Positions 27,629 to 37,526 of a stretch of 64,000 bases of DNA are shown in pieces (position 1 is the stretch's first letter; each line of letters opens with the position of its first letter). The DNA is taken from NCBI RefSeq assembly GCF_000759955.1, contig NZ_JNAL01000016.1:1-64000 (forward strand). Direction: 5' to 3'. The notes below the pieces were generated by a model that worked only from the letters and a program-made list of their open reading frames with translations, was not told where the DNA came from and did not search any database. Made by a program: the position numbers and the translations under genes. The DNA comes from Prochlorococcus marinus str. MIT 9201. Its GTDB lineage: Bacteria > Cyanobacteriota > Cyanobacteriia > PCC-6307 > Cyanobiaceae.

Positions 27629-28537
27629 TTAATCCTTTTTGTTAATAAAAATTTCTGATTTTTCTGACTCTTTTTTATTAATATCACTGATGATATTATC
27701 ACCTGAGTCTGTCTTTTGGGATAAGACATTTTTACTCAATGATGCTTTATTTGTTCCCATAGAGTTTTGATTGCCAATAAATTTTGCAAGAAGTTCTTGT
27801 AACCTGCTGCTGGTTATTGGCCTTTCGAGTTTGCCTTGGCTTGCTAATGATAACGTGCCTGTCTCCTCAGAAACAACAATACAAATACATCTGTCAAATC
27901 TTTCTGTAATTCCTAATGCAGCTAAATGCCTTGTTCCGTATCTACTGATTCCTTGCCTAGATAGGGGTAGTATAACACCAGCAGATATTATTTTGTTCCC
28001 TTTCACTAGAACCGCTCCATCATGTAATGGGGTGTCTGTTGCGAAAAGATTTATTAAAAGGTCAGTTGATAATTGTGCCTCAATATTTGTACCTGAATAT
28101 AAAAAATCTTCGGGTCTTAAATCACTCCCTAAATCTACAACCACTAAGGCACCTCTTCTATTTTGAGAGAGTTTACCTGCTGCATCAACTAACTGGGTAA
28201 TAGTAGTTGAGGTTGCTCTAAATTCCTTTGGAGGATTTCCTAGTAATACAGCTAACCTCCCAGTTCCCAGTAATTCCATTAATCTTCTTAACTCACCCTG
28301 CCAGAGGATCGCTAAAGAGAGAGAACAAGCAAGGACCACAGCATCAATTAATTTAGATGTTAATGGAAGGTATGCAAATCTTTGAATGAACCATGCGGTT
28401 GAAACTAAAAACAAATATCCTCGTAGAAGCCATAACGTACGTTGTTCTTTAACTCTTGAGAATAATAAAAGTCCGAAACCAACGGCAAACAATACATCTA
28501 ATAAAAGCTTTAAATTTATGATCCCCCAGAAATTCAC
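27629..28537 (-). CDS. cdaA: Diadenylate cyclase (c-di-AMP synthase)
   Basis: A 302-aa protein: two to three N-terminal membrane helices (about 5-28, 36-55, 62-80) and a DAC (DisA_N) domain with the catalytic D-G-A at 173-175 and R-H-L at 203-205 (GTRHLAALG, where many family members have RHR). A low-complexity tail of about 40 residues follows. It condenses two ATP to c-di-AMP, a second messenger for osmotic, potassium and envelope control. It is 28 bp downstream of lysA and 3 bp upstream of uppS. Confidence 0.93.
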   Translation of the reverse strand: MNFWGIINLKLLLDVLFAVGFGLLLFSRVKEQRTLWLLRGYLFLVSTAWFIQRFAYLPLTSKLIDAVVLACSLSLAILWQGELRRLMELLGTGRLAVLLGNPPKEFRATSTTITQLVDAAGKLSQNRRGALVVVDLGSDLRPEDFLYSGTNIEAQLSTDLLINLFATDTPLHDGAVLVKGNKIISAGVILPLSRQGISRYGTRHLAALGITERFDRCICIVVSEETGTLSLASQGKLERPITSSRLQELLAKFIGNQNSMGTNKASLSKNVLSQKTDSGDNIISDINKKESEKSEIFINKKD

Positions 28538-28565
28538 ACTAAAAACAAAATTAATTTAAATGTAC

Positions 28566-29939
28566 CTAATTTTGTTTAATAAAGCGATCAGGTAAAACAT
28601 CATATTTTAAAAGGTCAGATGGACTTTCTCTTTTTTGAATAATTTCTGCATCTCCATCACAAACTACAAGAGCTGCGGGTCTTGGAATTCTATTGTAATT
28701 AGAACTCATTGAATTATTGTAAGCACCAGTACCAAAAACACATATAAGATCTCCTGTTTTGCAATTCGCTAATTCTATTTCCTTAAACAATACGTCTCCT
28801 GATTCGCAGTGCTTGCCGGCGATAGTATATTTTTTTTTCGAATTAATATTAAAAGGGTTACTTACCAAACATGCGGAATAATTTGATTGATATGTGATTG
28901 GTCTTGGATTATCACTCATCCCCCCATCAACAGAAAAATATGTTCTGATTCCTGGAATTTCTTTGAAGGCCCCAATTTTGTAAATTGTTATTCCTGCTGT
29001 TGAAACGATGGATCTTCCAGGCTCACACATCAATGTAGGTAAATCTAAGTTGTGTTTTTTACAAGCTTTGACAATTGATGTGGAGATTGTTTCTACCCAT
29101 TCATAAATAGAAGGGGGGTCGTCATTTTCTGTATATTTGATGCCTAAACCACCACCTACATTCAATTTTTGGATATTATGACCAAATTTTTTTGCTTGTA
29201 AAATAACATTTATCATTATTTCCCCTAAATCCTTATGCGGTTCTAATTCAAAAATCTGGGAACCAATATGAGCATGTATTCCTTTTAATTTTAGATGTTT
29301 TGTGTTGCTGATTCTGTCAAATAAAGTGTCTAAATATTCAATTCCGAAACCAAACTTGCTGTCAAATGATCCAGTTCTTATGTATTCATGTGTATGGCAT
29401 TCTAAACCAGGAGTAAAGCGAATCATGATTTCTAAATCACGATTAAATGAATTTGAGATTTTATCTAATCTTTCTAAGTCATAATCATTATCTACAATTA
29501 CTTTAATGTTATTTCTAACTGCAAACTCTATTTCTTTGTCTGACTTATTGTTGCCATGAAAAACAATTTTTTCGTTTGGGACCCCACCTTTAAGAGCAGT
29601 TAATAGTTCTCCCTCCGAAACCGCATCAAGTCCTAACCCTTCTGAGGAAACAAGATTACTCATGAAAATAGAACTATTTGCCTTTGAAGCATATATGGGC
29701 ATAGATTTCCCTGGGTAATATTTTTCCAATGCTTTTTTGTATGCTCTACAAGAATTTCTTAGGGTGATTTCATCTAAAATATAAAGAGGGGAATCGTATT
29801 TTTTAACCAATTCCTCAATTGAACATCCGCCAATTGATAACTTCCCATCACTTCCAATTGATGTAGTAATAGGTACGATATTTTTATTGGGACTTTCTAA
29901 GTCAATTTTTTGTTTTAAAAAAGATTGTTGTTGTTCCAT
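28566..29939 (-). CDS. lysA: Diaminopimelate decarboxylase
   Basis: A 457-aa fold-III PLP enzyme. The PLP lysine is Lys86 in YASKAN; further motifs are HIGSQI, the glycine loop GGGLGI and CEPGRSIV, and the C-terminal ESGD and GAYNNSMSSNYN that complete the active site at the dimer interface. It makes L-lysine from meso-diaminopimelate. It is the first gene of the reverse-strand run and is divergent from rimI with 87 bp between. Confidence 0.95.
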   Translation of the reverse strand: MEQQQSFLKQKIDLESPNKNIVPITTSIGSDGKLSIGGCSIEELVKKYDSPLYILDEITLRNSCRAYKKALEKYYPGKSMPIYASKANSSIFMSNLVSSEGLGLDAVSEGELLTALKGGVPNEKIVFHGNNKSDKEIEFAVRNNIKVIVDNDYDLERLDKISNSFNRDLEIMIRFTPGLECHTHEYIRTGSFDSKFGFGIEYLDTLFDRISNTKHLKLKGIHAHIGSQIFELEPHKDLGEIMINVILQAKKFGHNIQKLNVGGGLGIKYTENDDPPSIYEWVETISTSIVKACKKHNLDLPTLMCEPGRSIVSTAGITIYKIGAFKEIPGIRTYFSVDGGMSDNPRPITYQSNYSACLVSNPFNINSKKKYTIAGKHCESGDVLFKEIELANCKTGDLICVFGTGAYNNSMSSNYNRIPRPAALVVCDGDAEIIQKRESPSDLLKYDVLPDRFIKQN

Positions 29940-30026
29940 GGAAGAACTTTATATAAAGCTATGCTAAAACAGTCATATTTTATAATGACTCTAAATTTAG
30001 ATTTTTGAATAAATATACATAATAAG

Positions 30027-30467
30027 ATGATATCCATCAAACAAATATATGAGAAAGATATTGATTTATGTTATGAATTAGATTCAAATACGATTTCTCT
30101 TTGGAACAAAAAACAGTGGGCTAATGAATTTAAAAAAGAAGGTGTAAAAGTCTTTGGAATATTACTATCGAATTTGATAATAGGAATATGCGTTTTACAT
30201 GTGGTTCTTGATGAGGCCCAAATAAACTTTTTTGCGATAAACAATAATCATAGAAAAAAAGGTTTTGGAGCTTACCTTATGAGATACTTAATAAAAGAAT
30301 GTGAAAAATTAAACATATCAAAATTAATTTTAGAAGTCTCTCATACTAACTTTTCAGCTGAGAAATTTTACAGTAGCTTTGATTTTTCTACTGTGGGAAT
30401 AAGAAAAGGATATTATAAAGACGGTTCAGATGCTCTCTTAAAAGAAAAAAATTTAACAACTAAATAA
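30027..30467 (+). CDS. rimI: GNAT acetyltransferase, RimI-like
   Basis: A 146-aa GNAT protein. The acetyl-CoA loop is in NHRKKGFGAYLM (R-K-K-G-F-G-A), followed by LEVSHTNFSAEKFYSSFDFSTVGIRKGYY, the typical RimI end with A-x-x-F-Y and the YY pair. RimI-type enzymes acetylate protein N-termini, classically ribosomal protein bS18; in cyanobacteria the true substrate is not certain. Divergent from lysA, 178 bp upstream of clpC. Confidence 0.83.
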   Translation: MISIKQIYEKDIDLCYELDSNTISLWNKKQWANEFKKEGVKVFGILLSNLIIGICVLHVVLDEAQINFFAINNNHRKKGFGAYLMRYLIKECEKLNISKLILEVSHTNFSAEKFYSSFDFSTVGIRKGYYKDGSDALLKEKNLTTK

Positions 30468-30645
30468 TTTTAAAATTTAATGTGCGGATAACCAGAATCC
30501 TTGAAATTACTGTAATTTACTGCTATATCATTAAAAAAGTTAAATTTAATTCAATAAAATATATTTTTGGGTATTCACAAAAGCTCATTCTGAACACAAA
30601 ATTGACATATTACTGGTAGGTTATTAGTAGGGTTTTAATCTTCTG

Positions 30646-33174
30646 ATGTTTGAAAGATTTACAGAAAAAGCTATAAAAGTCATTATGCTTGCTCAAGAGG
30701 AAGCAAGAAGACTTGGTCATAATTTCGTTGGAACTGAACAAATTTTATTAGGTTTAATTGGAGAGGGAACAGGCGTTGCTGCAAAGGTTCTTAAGTCACT
30801 TGGTGTCAATCTAAAAGATTCAAGAATAGAGGTAGAAAAGATAATTGGTAGAGGTTCGGGTTTTGTAGCTGTAGAGATACCTTTTACTCCTAGGGCAAAA
30901 CGTGTTTTAGAATTATCCTTAGAAGAGGCTCGTCAATTAGGTCACAATTACATAGGTACTGAGCATCTATTATTAGGTTTAATAAGAGAGGGTGAGGGCG
31001 TTGCTGCAAGAGTCCTTGAAAATCTTAGTATCGATCTTACAAAAGTAAGAACTCAAGTTATAAGGATGCTAGGCGAAACAGCCGAAGTAGGTAGTGGAGC
31101 TAATGCAAGTAAGAGTAATTTAAAAACTGCTACCCTTGACGAATTTGGAACAAATTTAACAAAGCTAGCAAGTGAATCCAAGCTTGATCCAGTAGTCGGA
31201 CGTTATGATGAAATAGATAGGGTTGTTCAAATATTGGGGAGGAGGACTAAAAATAATCCTGTGCTTATTGGAGAACCTGGTGTTGGTAAGACAGCCATAG
31301 CAGAGGGTCTAGCACAAAGAATACAGCTCGGAGATATTCCAGATATTCTTGAAGATAAAAGAGTTTTAACTCTCGATATAGGACTTTTGGTAGCTGGAAC
31401 AAAATATAGAGGAGAATTTGAAGAAAGATTAAAAAAGATAATGGAAGAAATTAAATCTGCAGGTAATGTTATTCTTGTCATAGATGAAGTACATACATTA
31501 ATCGGTGCTGGTGCTGCTGAAGGAGCTATAGACGCTGCAAATATTCTTAAACCAGCTTTAGCACGAGGAGAACTCCAATGTATTGGAGCAACAACTCTAG
31601 ATGAATATAGAAAACATATTGAAAGAGATGCTGCACTAGAGAGAAGATTCCAGCCTGTTATGGTCGGTGAACCATCTATTGAAGATACAATCGAAATCTT
31701 AAAAGGTCTTCGAGAACGTTATGAACAACATCATCGTCTTAAAATTACTGATGACGCACTAGAGGCTGCAGCTCATCTTGGTGATCGCTATATATCTGAT
31801 AGATTTTTGCCCGATAAGGCTATAGACCTTATTGATGAGGCAGGAAGTCGAGTTCGTCTAATAAACTCTAAACTTCCACCAGAGGCAAAGCAAATAGATA
31901 AAGAACTAAGAGAGGTTCAAAAACAAAAGGAAGAATCCGTCAGGGACCAAAACTTCGATCAAGCTGGTCAATTAAGAGAAAAAGAAATTGAGTTATCTGC
32001 AAAAATCAAAGAGGTACTTGAGAATAAAAAAGAATCTACAGCTGAGGATGAATCCATTAATAATGCAATTTCTCTAAAAAATGATTCAAAACTTTTACAA
32101 GCTCCAACTGTTAGTGAAGAGGATGTAGCCCATATTGTTGCATCTTGGACAGGTGTACCTGTGCAAAAATTAACTGAAACTGAATCAGTGAAGTTACTAA
32201 ATATGGAGGAAACACTTCATCAAAGGTTAATTGGACAAGATGAAGCAGTTAAAGCTGTTTCTAAAGCTATAAGAAGAGCAAGAGTTGGGTTAAAGAATCC
32301 AAATAGACCTATTGCAAGTTTCATATTTTCTGGTCCCACTGGTGTAGGTAAAACTGAATTAACAAAATCTTTAGCCTCATATTTCTTTGGTAGTGAAGAA
32401 GCAATGATCAGATTAGATATGTCAGAATTTATGGAAAGACATACTGTTAGTAAACTAATAGGTTCACCTCCAGGTTATGTCGGTTTTAATGAAGGTGGTC
32501 AACTTACTGAGGCGGTCAGAAGACGACCTTACACTGTTGTTTTATTTGATGAAGTAGAAAAAGCTCATCCTGATGTGTTCAATTTGTTATTGCAACTTCT
32601 TGAAGACGGTAGATTAACTGACTCCAAAGGTAGAACTGTAGATTTTAAGAATACATTGTTAATAATGACTTCTAATATTGGTTCAAAAGTGATTGAGAAA
32701 GGTGGAGGCGGATTAGGATTTGAGTTTTCTGGGGATTCTGTTGAAGATAGTCAATATAATAGAATTAAATCTTTAGTTAATGAAGAACTAAAGCAATACT
32801 TTAGACCTGAATTTTTAAATAGACTTGATGAAATAATTGTATTCAGACAACTATCTAAAAATGAGGTCAAAGAAATTGCTGAGATAATGTTACAAGAAGT
32901 TTTTGCGAGATTACAAGATAAGGGTATTAAATTAAGCGTAACTGATGCCTTTAAAGAAAGACTTGTTGAAGAAGGCTACAACCCCTCTTATGGAGCAAGA
33001 CCCTTAAGAAGGGCAGTTATGCGTTTGTTAGAAGATAGTTTGGCTGAAGAAGTTCTTTCTGGAAGAATCAAAGATGGAGACAAGGCTGTAGTTGATATAG
33101 ATGATAATAAAAAAGTTACAATAAACATTTCTTCCGAAGAATCATCTCAGGAATTAGCAAGTGCTAATTTCTAA
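30646..33174 (+). CDS. clpC: AAA+ unfoldase ClpC
   Basis: An 842-aa HSP100 protein: two Clp N repeats (about 1-150), AAA module 1 with Walker A GEPGVGKT near 209-216, a middle region with a UVR-like motif ([15 protein letters not shown], about 440-460), and AAA module 2 with GPTGVGKT near 563-570 and [14 protein letters not shown] at the C-terminal end. ClpC feeds substrates to ClpP-family proteases and is essential in cyanobacteria. It is followed 14 bp later by the GldA-like gene. Confidence 0.97.
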   Translation: MFERFTEKAIKVIMLAQEEARRLGHNFVGTEQILLGLIGEGTGVAAKVLKSLGVNLKDSRIEVEKIIGRGSGFVAVEIPFTPRAKRVLELSLEEARQLGHNYIGTEHLLLGLIREGEGVAARVLENLSIDLTKVRTQVIRMLGETAEVGSGANASKSNLKTATLDEFGTNLTKLASESKLDPVVGRYDEIDRVVQILGRRTKNNPVLIGEPGVGKTAIAEGLAQRIQLGDIPDILEDKRVLTLDIGLLVAGTKYRGEFEERLKKIMEEIKSAGNVILVIDEVHTLIGAGAAEGAIDAANILKPALARGELQCIGATTLDEYRKHIERDAALERRFQPVMVGEPSIEDTIEILKGLRERYEQHHRLKITDDALEAAAHLGDRYISDRFLPDKAIDLIDEAGSRVRLINSKLPPEAKQIDKELREVQKQKEESVRDQNFDQAGQLREKEIELSAKIKEVLENKKESTAEDESINNAISLKNDSKLLQAPTVSEEDVAHIVASWTGVPVQKLTETESVKLLNMEETLHQRLIGQDEAVKAVSKAIRRARVGLKNPNRPIASFIFSGPTGVGKTELTKSLASYFFGSEEAMIRLDMSEFMERHTVSKLIGSPPGYVGFNEGGQLTEAVRRRPYTVVLFDEVEKAHPDVFNLLLQLLEDGRLTDSKGRTVDFKNTLLIMTSNIGSKVIEKGGGGLGFEFSGDSVEDSQYNRIKSLVNEELKQYFRPEFLNRLDEIIVFRQLSKNEVKEIAEIMLQEVFARLQDKGIKLSVTDAFKERLVEEGYNPSYGARPLRRAVMRLLEDSLAEEVLSGRIKDGDKAVVDIDDNKKVTINISSEESSQELASANF

Positions 33175-33188
33175 TATTTAATTTTAAT

Positions 33189-34280
33189 ATGCAGTCAATC
33201 TCTCCGGAAACAATATTTAGGGGAAATTATGCTTGGGAAAAATCTTTACCTCAAATTACTACATTAACTAAAAGCCCATTAATTCTAGGTAGAGGTATTC
33301 AAACGAATAATCTGAGAAATAAAATTTTTATTGATTTAAAGAGTCAAAACCTTAATGTTAATTCTGCTAATTTAGAATTTGATTGTTGTTATGAAGATAT
33401 TTCGAGAGTAAAGAACATCATTTATAAGAATAATCATGATTCTGTTATCGCGGCTGGAGGGGGTAAAGTTCTTGATGCTGGCAAATACTTGGCAGATTGT
33501 CTAAATATCCCTTGTATTACAATTCCTCTTAGCGCCTCAACATGTGCAGGGTGGACAGCCTTATCGAATATTTATACAAAAGATGGCCAATTTATAAAAG
33601 ATGTGGCGTTAAGATCATGTCCAAAAATCTTGGTATATGATCATAAATTTATTCAAACAGCGCCATTAAGAACACTTGCAAGTGGTATTGCGGATGCTTT
33701 GGCAAAATGGTATGAATCCTCAGTAACAAGTTCAACAATAAATGATGGTCTTGTACAACAAGCTATTCAGATATCAAGAGTTTTAAGAGATCAACTTCTA
33801 ATCGATGGTGAAAAGGCATTTAATGGTGAATTTGAGAATAATCCTTCTTGGCGAAATACTATAGAAGCTTGTGGACTTACAGCAGGATTAGTTGGCGGTA
33901 TTGGTGGAGAAAAGTGTAGAACAGCTGCAGCTCATGCTATTCATAATGCAATTACTCAGATAATTACCCCAAATAAATTCTTACATGGCGAGATTGTTGG
34001 GGTTGGATTATTATTGCAACTAAGATTAGAAGAAACGAAAAATAATAATAATTTAGCTGATCAATCAATTAACCAATTATTAGTACTAATGAAACAATTA
34101 AATTTGCCTACTACTATTGCACAACTTGGAATAAATGTTTTCGAAAATGAAAATTTAGAAAAAATTGCTGACTTTACTTGTAGAGATAACTCTGAAATTC
34201 ACTTCTTGCCTTTTGAAATTAGTAAACAAGATATAGTTGAAGTTATTGCAAATTTTGAACAACAAAAAATCAAAATATAA
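33189..34280 (+). CDS. Iron-containing/GldA-family dehydrogenase
   Basis: A 363-aa protein with VIAAGGGKVLDAGKYLAD (nucleotide-binding GGG-x-x-x-D), IPLSASTCAGWTALSNIY, SGIADALAKWYE (metal-ligand Asp) and AHAIHNAITQ...FLHGEIVGVG (metal-ligand histidines). This is the glycerol dehydrogenase/dehydroquinate-synthase-like fold. It probably oxidises or reduces a polyol or glycerol-like substrate with NAD(P) and a divalent metal; the substrate is not determinable. It lies 14 bp after clpC and 6 bp before the hydrolase. Confidence 0.85.
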   Translation: MQSISPETIFRGNYAWEKSLPQITTLTKSPLILGRGIQTNNLRNKIFIDLKSQNLNVNSANLEFDCCYEDISRVKNIIYKNNHDSVIAAGGGKVLDAGKYLADCLNIPCITIPLSASTCAGWTALSNIYTKDGQFIKDVALRSCPKILVYDHKFIQTAPLRTLASGIADALAKWYESSVTSSTINDGLVQQAIQISRVLRDQLLIDGEKAFNGEFENNPSWRNTIEACGLTAGLVGGIGGEKCRTAAAHAIHNAITQIITPNKFLHGEIVGVGLLLQLRLEETKNNNNLADQSINQLLVLMKQLNLPTTIAQLGINVFENENLEKIADFTCRDNSEIHFLPFEISKQDIVEVIANFEQQKIKI

Positions 34281-34286
34281 TTTTTT

Positions 34287-35186
34287 TTGACTAAATCTAA
34301 TTTCGAACAATTTAATGATGTAAATGTTGAATTTTTTGAGAAAGCCAAATTATCTCTATTAGATCCATTAGGCCTTTATTTAGCAAATGATGTTAAGTGG
34401 ATCAAACTCAATGAAAACTGGAATTCTTTAAAATTCCCTGTAGTTATTGGAGGAAAAGGTCAACCTATACTCCTCTTACATGGCTTTGACAGCAGTTTTT
34501 TGGAGTTTAGGAGAATATATCAATCATTAAAAAGAAATTTCCAAGTTATAATTCCTGATTTGTTAGGTTTTGGTTTTAGTCCTAGGTGTGCAACAAATGA
34601 ATACAATCCCTCGAAAATAATTTCATATTTAGTTGATCTCCTTAAGATCTTACAAATAACAAACAATCTTAAGATTATTGGCGCCTCTATGGGGGGGTCG
34701 GCAGCTTTAAAACTTGCTTTTGAAATCTCTGATTCTATTGATAAAATTATTCTTCTATCTCCTGCCGGATTGTTCGGCGAACCTAAGAGAATCCCTTTTC
34801 CCCTTAACCAAATAGGAGCCTCATTTCTTGGATTGCCACAGGTTAGAAAAAGTCTTTGCAGGCAAGCATTTGCTTTTCCAGATGAATGTGTTGGAGAAAT
34901 GGAAGAGCAAATTGCTTCAATTCATTTAGGTTGCGATGGATGGAGGAATTCACTTGCATCATTTGCAAAAAGTGGAGGTTTTGCAGGAACACATAAATAT
35001 ATCCAAAATATCCCAATAAAAGCATTATGTGGAGAAAATGATCGTATTCTGGGAAAAAAAGAGATTGAAAATATAAGAAAAATTGAAAATTTAAATTTTG
35101 TAGGGTTACAAAATTGTGGTCATCTTCCTCATATAGATTTACCATCATTATCGAGTAAAATTATTCAAGATTATTTTTTGGGATAA
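34287..35186 (+). CDS. Alpha/beta-fold hydrolase
   Basis: A 299-aa alpha/beta hydrolase with the oxyanion segment LLLHGFDSSF and nucleophile elbow GASMGGS (Ser134). The likely acid is in ALCGENDRIL near 250 and the catalytic histidine in NCGHLPHID near 277. The lid region (about 170-210) is helical. The substrate is unknown; plant and cyanobacterial relatives include chlorophyll-related and lipid hydrolases. The start is TTG, 6 bp after the GldA-like gene; it converges on cdsA. Confidence 0.85.
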   Translation: MTKSNFEQFNDVNVEFFEKAKLSLLDPLGLYLANDVKWIKLNENWNSLKFPVVIGGKGQPILLLHGFDSSFLEFRRIYQSLKRNFQVIIPDLLGFGFSPRCATNEYNPSKIISYLVDLLKILQITNNLKIIGASMGGSAALKLAFEISDSIDKIILLSPAGLFGEPKRIPFPLNQIGASFLGLPQVRKSLCRQAFAFPDECVGEMEEQIASIHLGCDGWRNSLASFAKSGGFAGTHKYIQNIPIKALCGENDRILGKKEIENIRKIENLNFVGLQNCGHLPHIDLPSLSSKIIQDYFLG

Positions 35187-35198
35187 GAAATTTAAAAA

Positions 35199-36056
35199 TC
35201 AATTTAGATACTTGAGAATTATAAAAATGTAATACAAAACAGATGGGGTAAAAATATAGCTGTCAATTCTGTCAAGGATACCTCCATGCCCAGGTAAAAA
35301 AGTTCCGGAATCTTTTATTTTTGCATCTCTCTTCATCATTGATTCAATTAAATCTCCAACTAATGCCATAAGAGAAATTAAAATTCCATATAAAATTCCA
35401 ACAAATAATGGATTTTCCCAATTCATTAAAAATGCGAAAAATATTGCTAATAAAATTGAACAGGATATCCCTCCAATTAAACCTTCTATTGTTTTGCTAG
35501 GAGATATTGGAGAAAGAGATTTTTTACCAAATGACTTCCCAATGAAATAAGAACCAATATCACTAGCTACAATTAAAAAACAAGAAGTTAAAGTTAAATG
35601 AAGACCTGTTGTATTTGATAAGTTTTCAAACGAAATCAAACCTTGATTTGAACTTATTATCACTGACTCTAACCCCCTTAACTTAATCCAGTAACTAGGC
35701 AAAAAACCTAAATAAAATAATCCAAAAATAGAAGCTGCAATATCTGAAATTGTTCCGGGTTTTGGTTGTAAAAGTAACCAGGTGCATATCCCAACTGAAC
35801 AGATAGGCAAAATTGAATTTGATATTTCTCCTTCAAGTAAACCTATGGTCTCAAGATAAGTAGAAATTATAATAATGAAAGATGAAAATAATGTGGTTTT
35901 TGTAGCTGGTTTTATTCCTTTAAATTCTGCCATTCTAAAAAATTCTAATAATGCTAAATAAGTAAGCAAAACTATCGCTAATGTAAAAAACCATCCCCCC
36001 AACAAAACAACAATTAAACCAAATATTCCTATAAATAATCCACTTCTAAATCTCAT
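35199..36056 (-). CDS. cdsA: Phosphatidate cytidylyltransferase
   Basis: A 285-aa integral membrane protein with about seven hydrophobic helices. The family signature is near the C-terminus (about 240-265): MMKRDAKIKDSGTFLPGHGG followed by ILDRIDS, with the metal-binding aspartates. SKTIEGLIGG is also typical. It makes CDP-diacylglycerol from phosphatidate and CTP for phosphatidylglycerol synthesis, which is essential in photosynthetic membranes. It is 9 bp downstream of the decarboxylase remnant on the same strand. Confidence 0.95.
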   Translation of the reverse strand: MRFRSGLFIGIFGLIVVLLGGWFFTLAIVLLTYLALLEFFRMAEFKGIKPATKTTLFSSFIIIISTYLETIGLLEGEISNSILPICSVGICTWLLLQPKPGTISDIAASIFGLFYLGFLPSYWIKLRGLESVIISSNQGLISFENLSNTTGLHLTLTSCFLIVASDIGSYFIGKSFGKKSLSPISPSKTIEGLIGGISCSILLAIFFAFLMNWENPLFVGILYGILISLMALVGDLIESMMKRDAKIKDSGTFLPGHGGILDRIDSYIFTPSVLYYIFIILKYLN

Positions 36057-36065
36057 ATTAAATTT

Positions 36066-37462
36066 CTATGATTGTAAGACTCTTATATTAAAATTTACCA
36101 GATCTTTGTTGCACAAACTTTGATTATTTATCCAATTAAACCTATCGATGTCAATTTTTTCTCCAGGAACTACTAGAGGTATACCAGGGGGATAAGGGCA
36201 AATGATATCGCCTGATATTTTATTTAATGATTGAGAGAAAGAAATACTTTGAGTCTCATTTCTCCAAGCAATCCCAATTTCAATCTCGGGTTCTTGAACT
36301 AATTTAAAGGGCGATTGGAATACTTCTAAACTTTTTAATTTTTTAGAATTTAATAGTAATTTATTCCATAACTTTTCAAATAAATTAAGAAAATCTTTCT
36401 GATTCGCAAATCCTAAGCAAAAAGTTAGAGTCATCATTTCTGGTAATTCAGCAATAAGGCCATTTTTATAAAAAAATTTATCAGCAGTAAAACCGTCAAT
36501 TCCAACCTTAGAGGTATTTAATACTATTTTTAAGGGATCTTGTGTTTCTATTAGAGGAATATTCTTTTGGATTAATTTTTGTAAATACTTTTTGCCTCTA
36601 AAATTCTCTTTTGATATTTTGATAAACTATTTTTATTTTGCCAGTCTTTAATAGACTCTTCACAAGAAGAAAGTAATAGGGAACTTGGACTAGTAGTTTG
36701 CAATAAATTGATACTATTGATTAAATTATGCTCATTTACTAAATTCCCTTTGTACCAAAGTGCAGCCGTTTGAGTTAGGCCATTCAGCGACTTATGCAAT
36801 GAGTGAATGACTAAGTCAGCGTTTGATACTAACGCAGATTTTGGTAGGTTAAGGTTTTCACAAAAAAGGAAATAAGAACCATGCGCTTCATCAACCAAAA
36901 CAGGTAAATTTTTTCGATGACAAAGATCTATTAAAGGCTCTAAATCTCCTGCATAACCTTGATAAGTTGGATTTACAAGAATTACCCCTACAATCTTTTT
37001 TTCATTAAAATTTATTTTTTTAAATACATTTTCCAACCATATTTTTGTTATTGGTTTGTAATGACCAGTTTCTGATGATAAATCAAGGTCAAAGAATATT
37101 GGATGTATGTTCTGCATGGCACAGATTTTTATAACACTTATATGAACATTTCTTGGCATCAGAATAGCTTCGCCAGGTTTTGCCATTGCAATTACCGCTG
37201 ACTGTATTAATCCTGAAGCTCCATTAACTCCAAAAAAGCATCCTTTCGCCCCAAATTTCATAGAGAATTCTCTTTGAGTTTTGGCAATTAATCCGCTTTG
37301 GGATAGAGGTGAACCTATCTCTGGAAGTTCCGGCAAGTCCCAATACCCAGGTTGTTTTTTTAATAATTTCACTAATTTCCTAGGTAAAGCTGCCCCTCTG
37401 TTATGAGCGGGAAAGAAAAGTGACTTTAAAAACTTTTTAGATAGAAAAGATGAAATGCTCAT
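36066..37462 (-). pseudogene. Orn/Lys/Arg decarboxylase gene with a single frameshift
   Basis: The first 296 codons (37462 down to 36572) encode the PLP core of a fold-I amino acid decarboxylase: HNRGAALP, DEAHGS (191-196) and the PLP lysine Lys224 in SLHKSLNG. That frame ends prematurely with ...EAKSIYKN. Reading in the next frame from the short T run at 36589-36593 (an A5 in the gene) continues smoothly as KKYLQKLIQKNIPLIETQ through to the stop at 36066, ending NFNIRVLQS. Restoring one base gives about 465 aa, the usual family length. Either a real one-base deletion or a sequencing error explains it. The enzyme would feed polyamine synthesis. Confidence 0.85.
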
Positions 37463-37526
37463 AAAGTGTTATTGACATATATAGAATGGAATACTAGGAA
37501 TCCTTCTTTGATTTTTTTAAAATTTA

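Noticed and set aside
27771-28166. Open frame of 131 codons antisense to cdaA
   Set aside because: It overlaps the DAC catalytic domain of cdaA; no start signal or conserved pattern is seen.
30602-30630. TTGACA-like -35 element upstream of clpC
   Set aside because: No suitable -10 element lies at 16-18 bp spacing; the nearest TTATTA is too close, so I did not call a promoter.
34843-35148. Open frame of 101 codons on the reverse strand inside the alpha/beta hydrolase gene
   Set aside because: It lies wholly within a well-supported hydrolase gene in an antisense frame and its residue pattern has no domain features.
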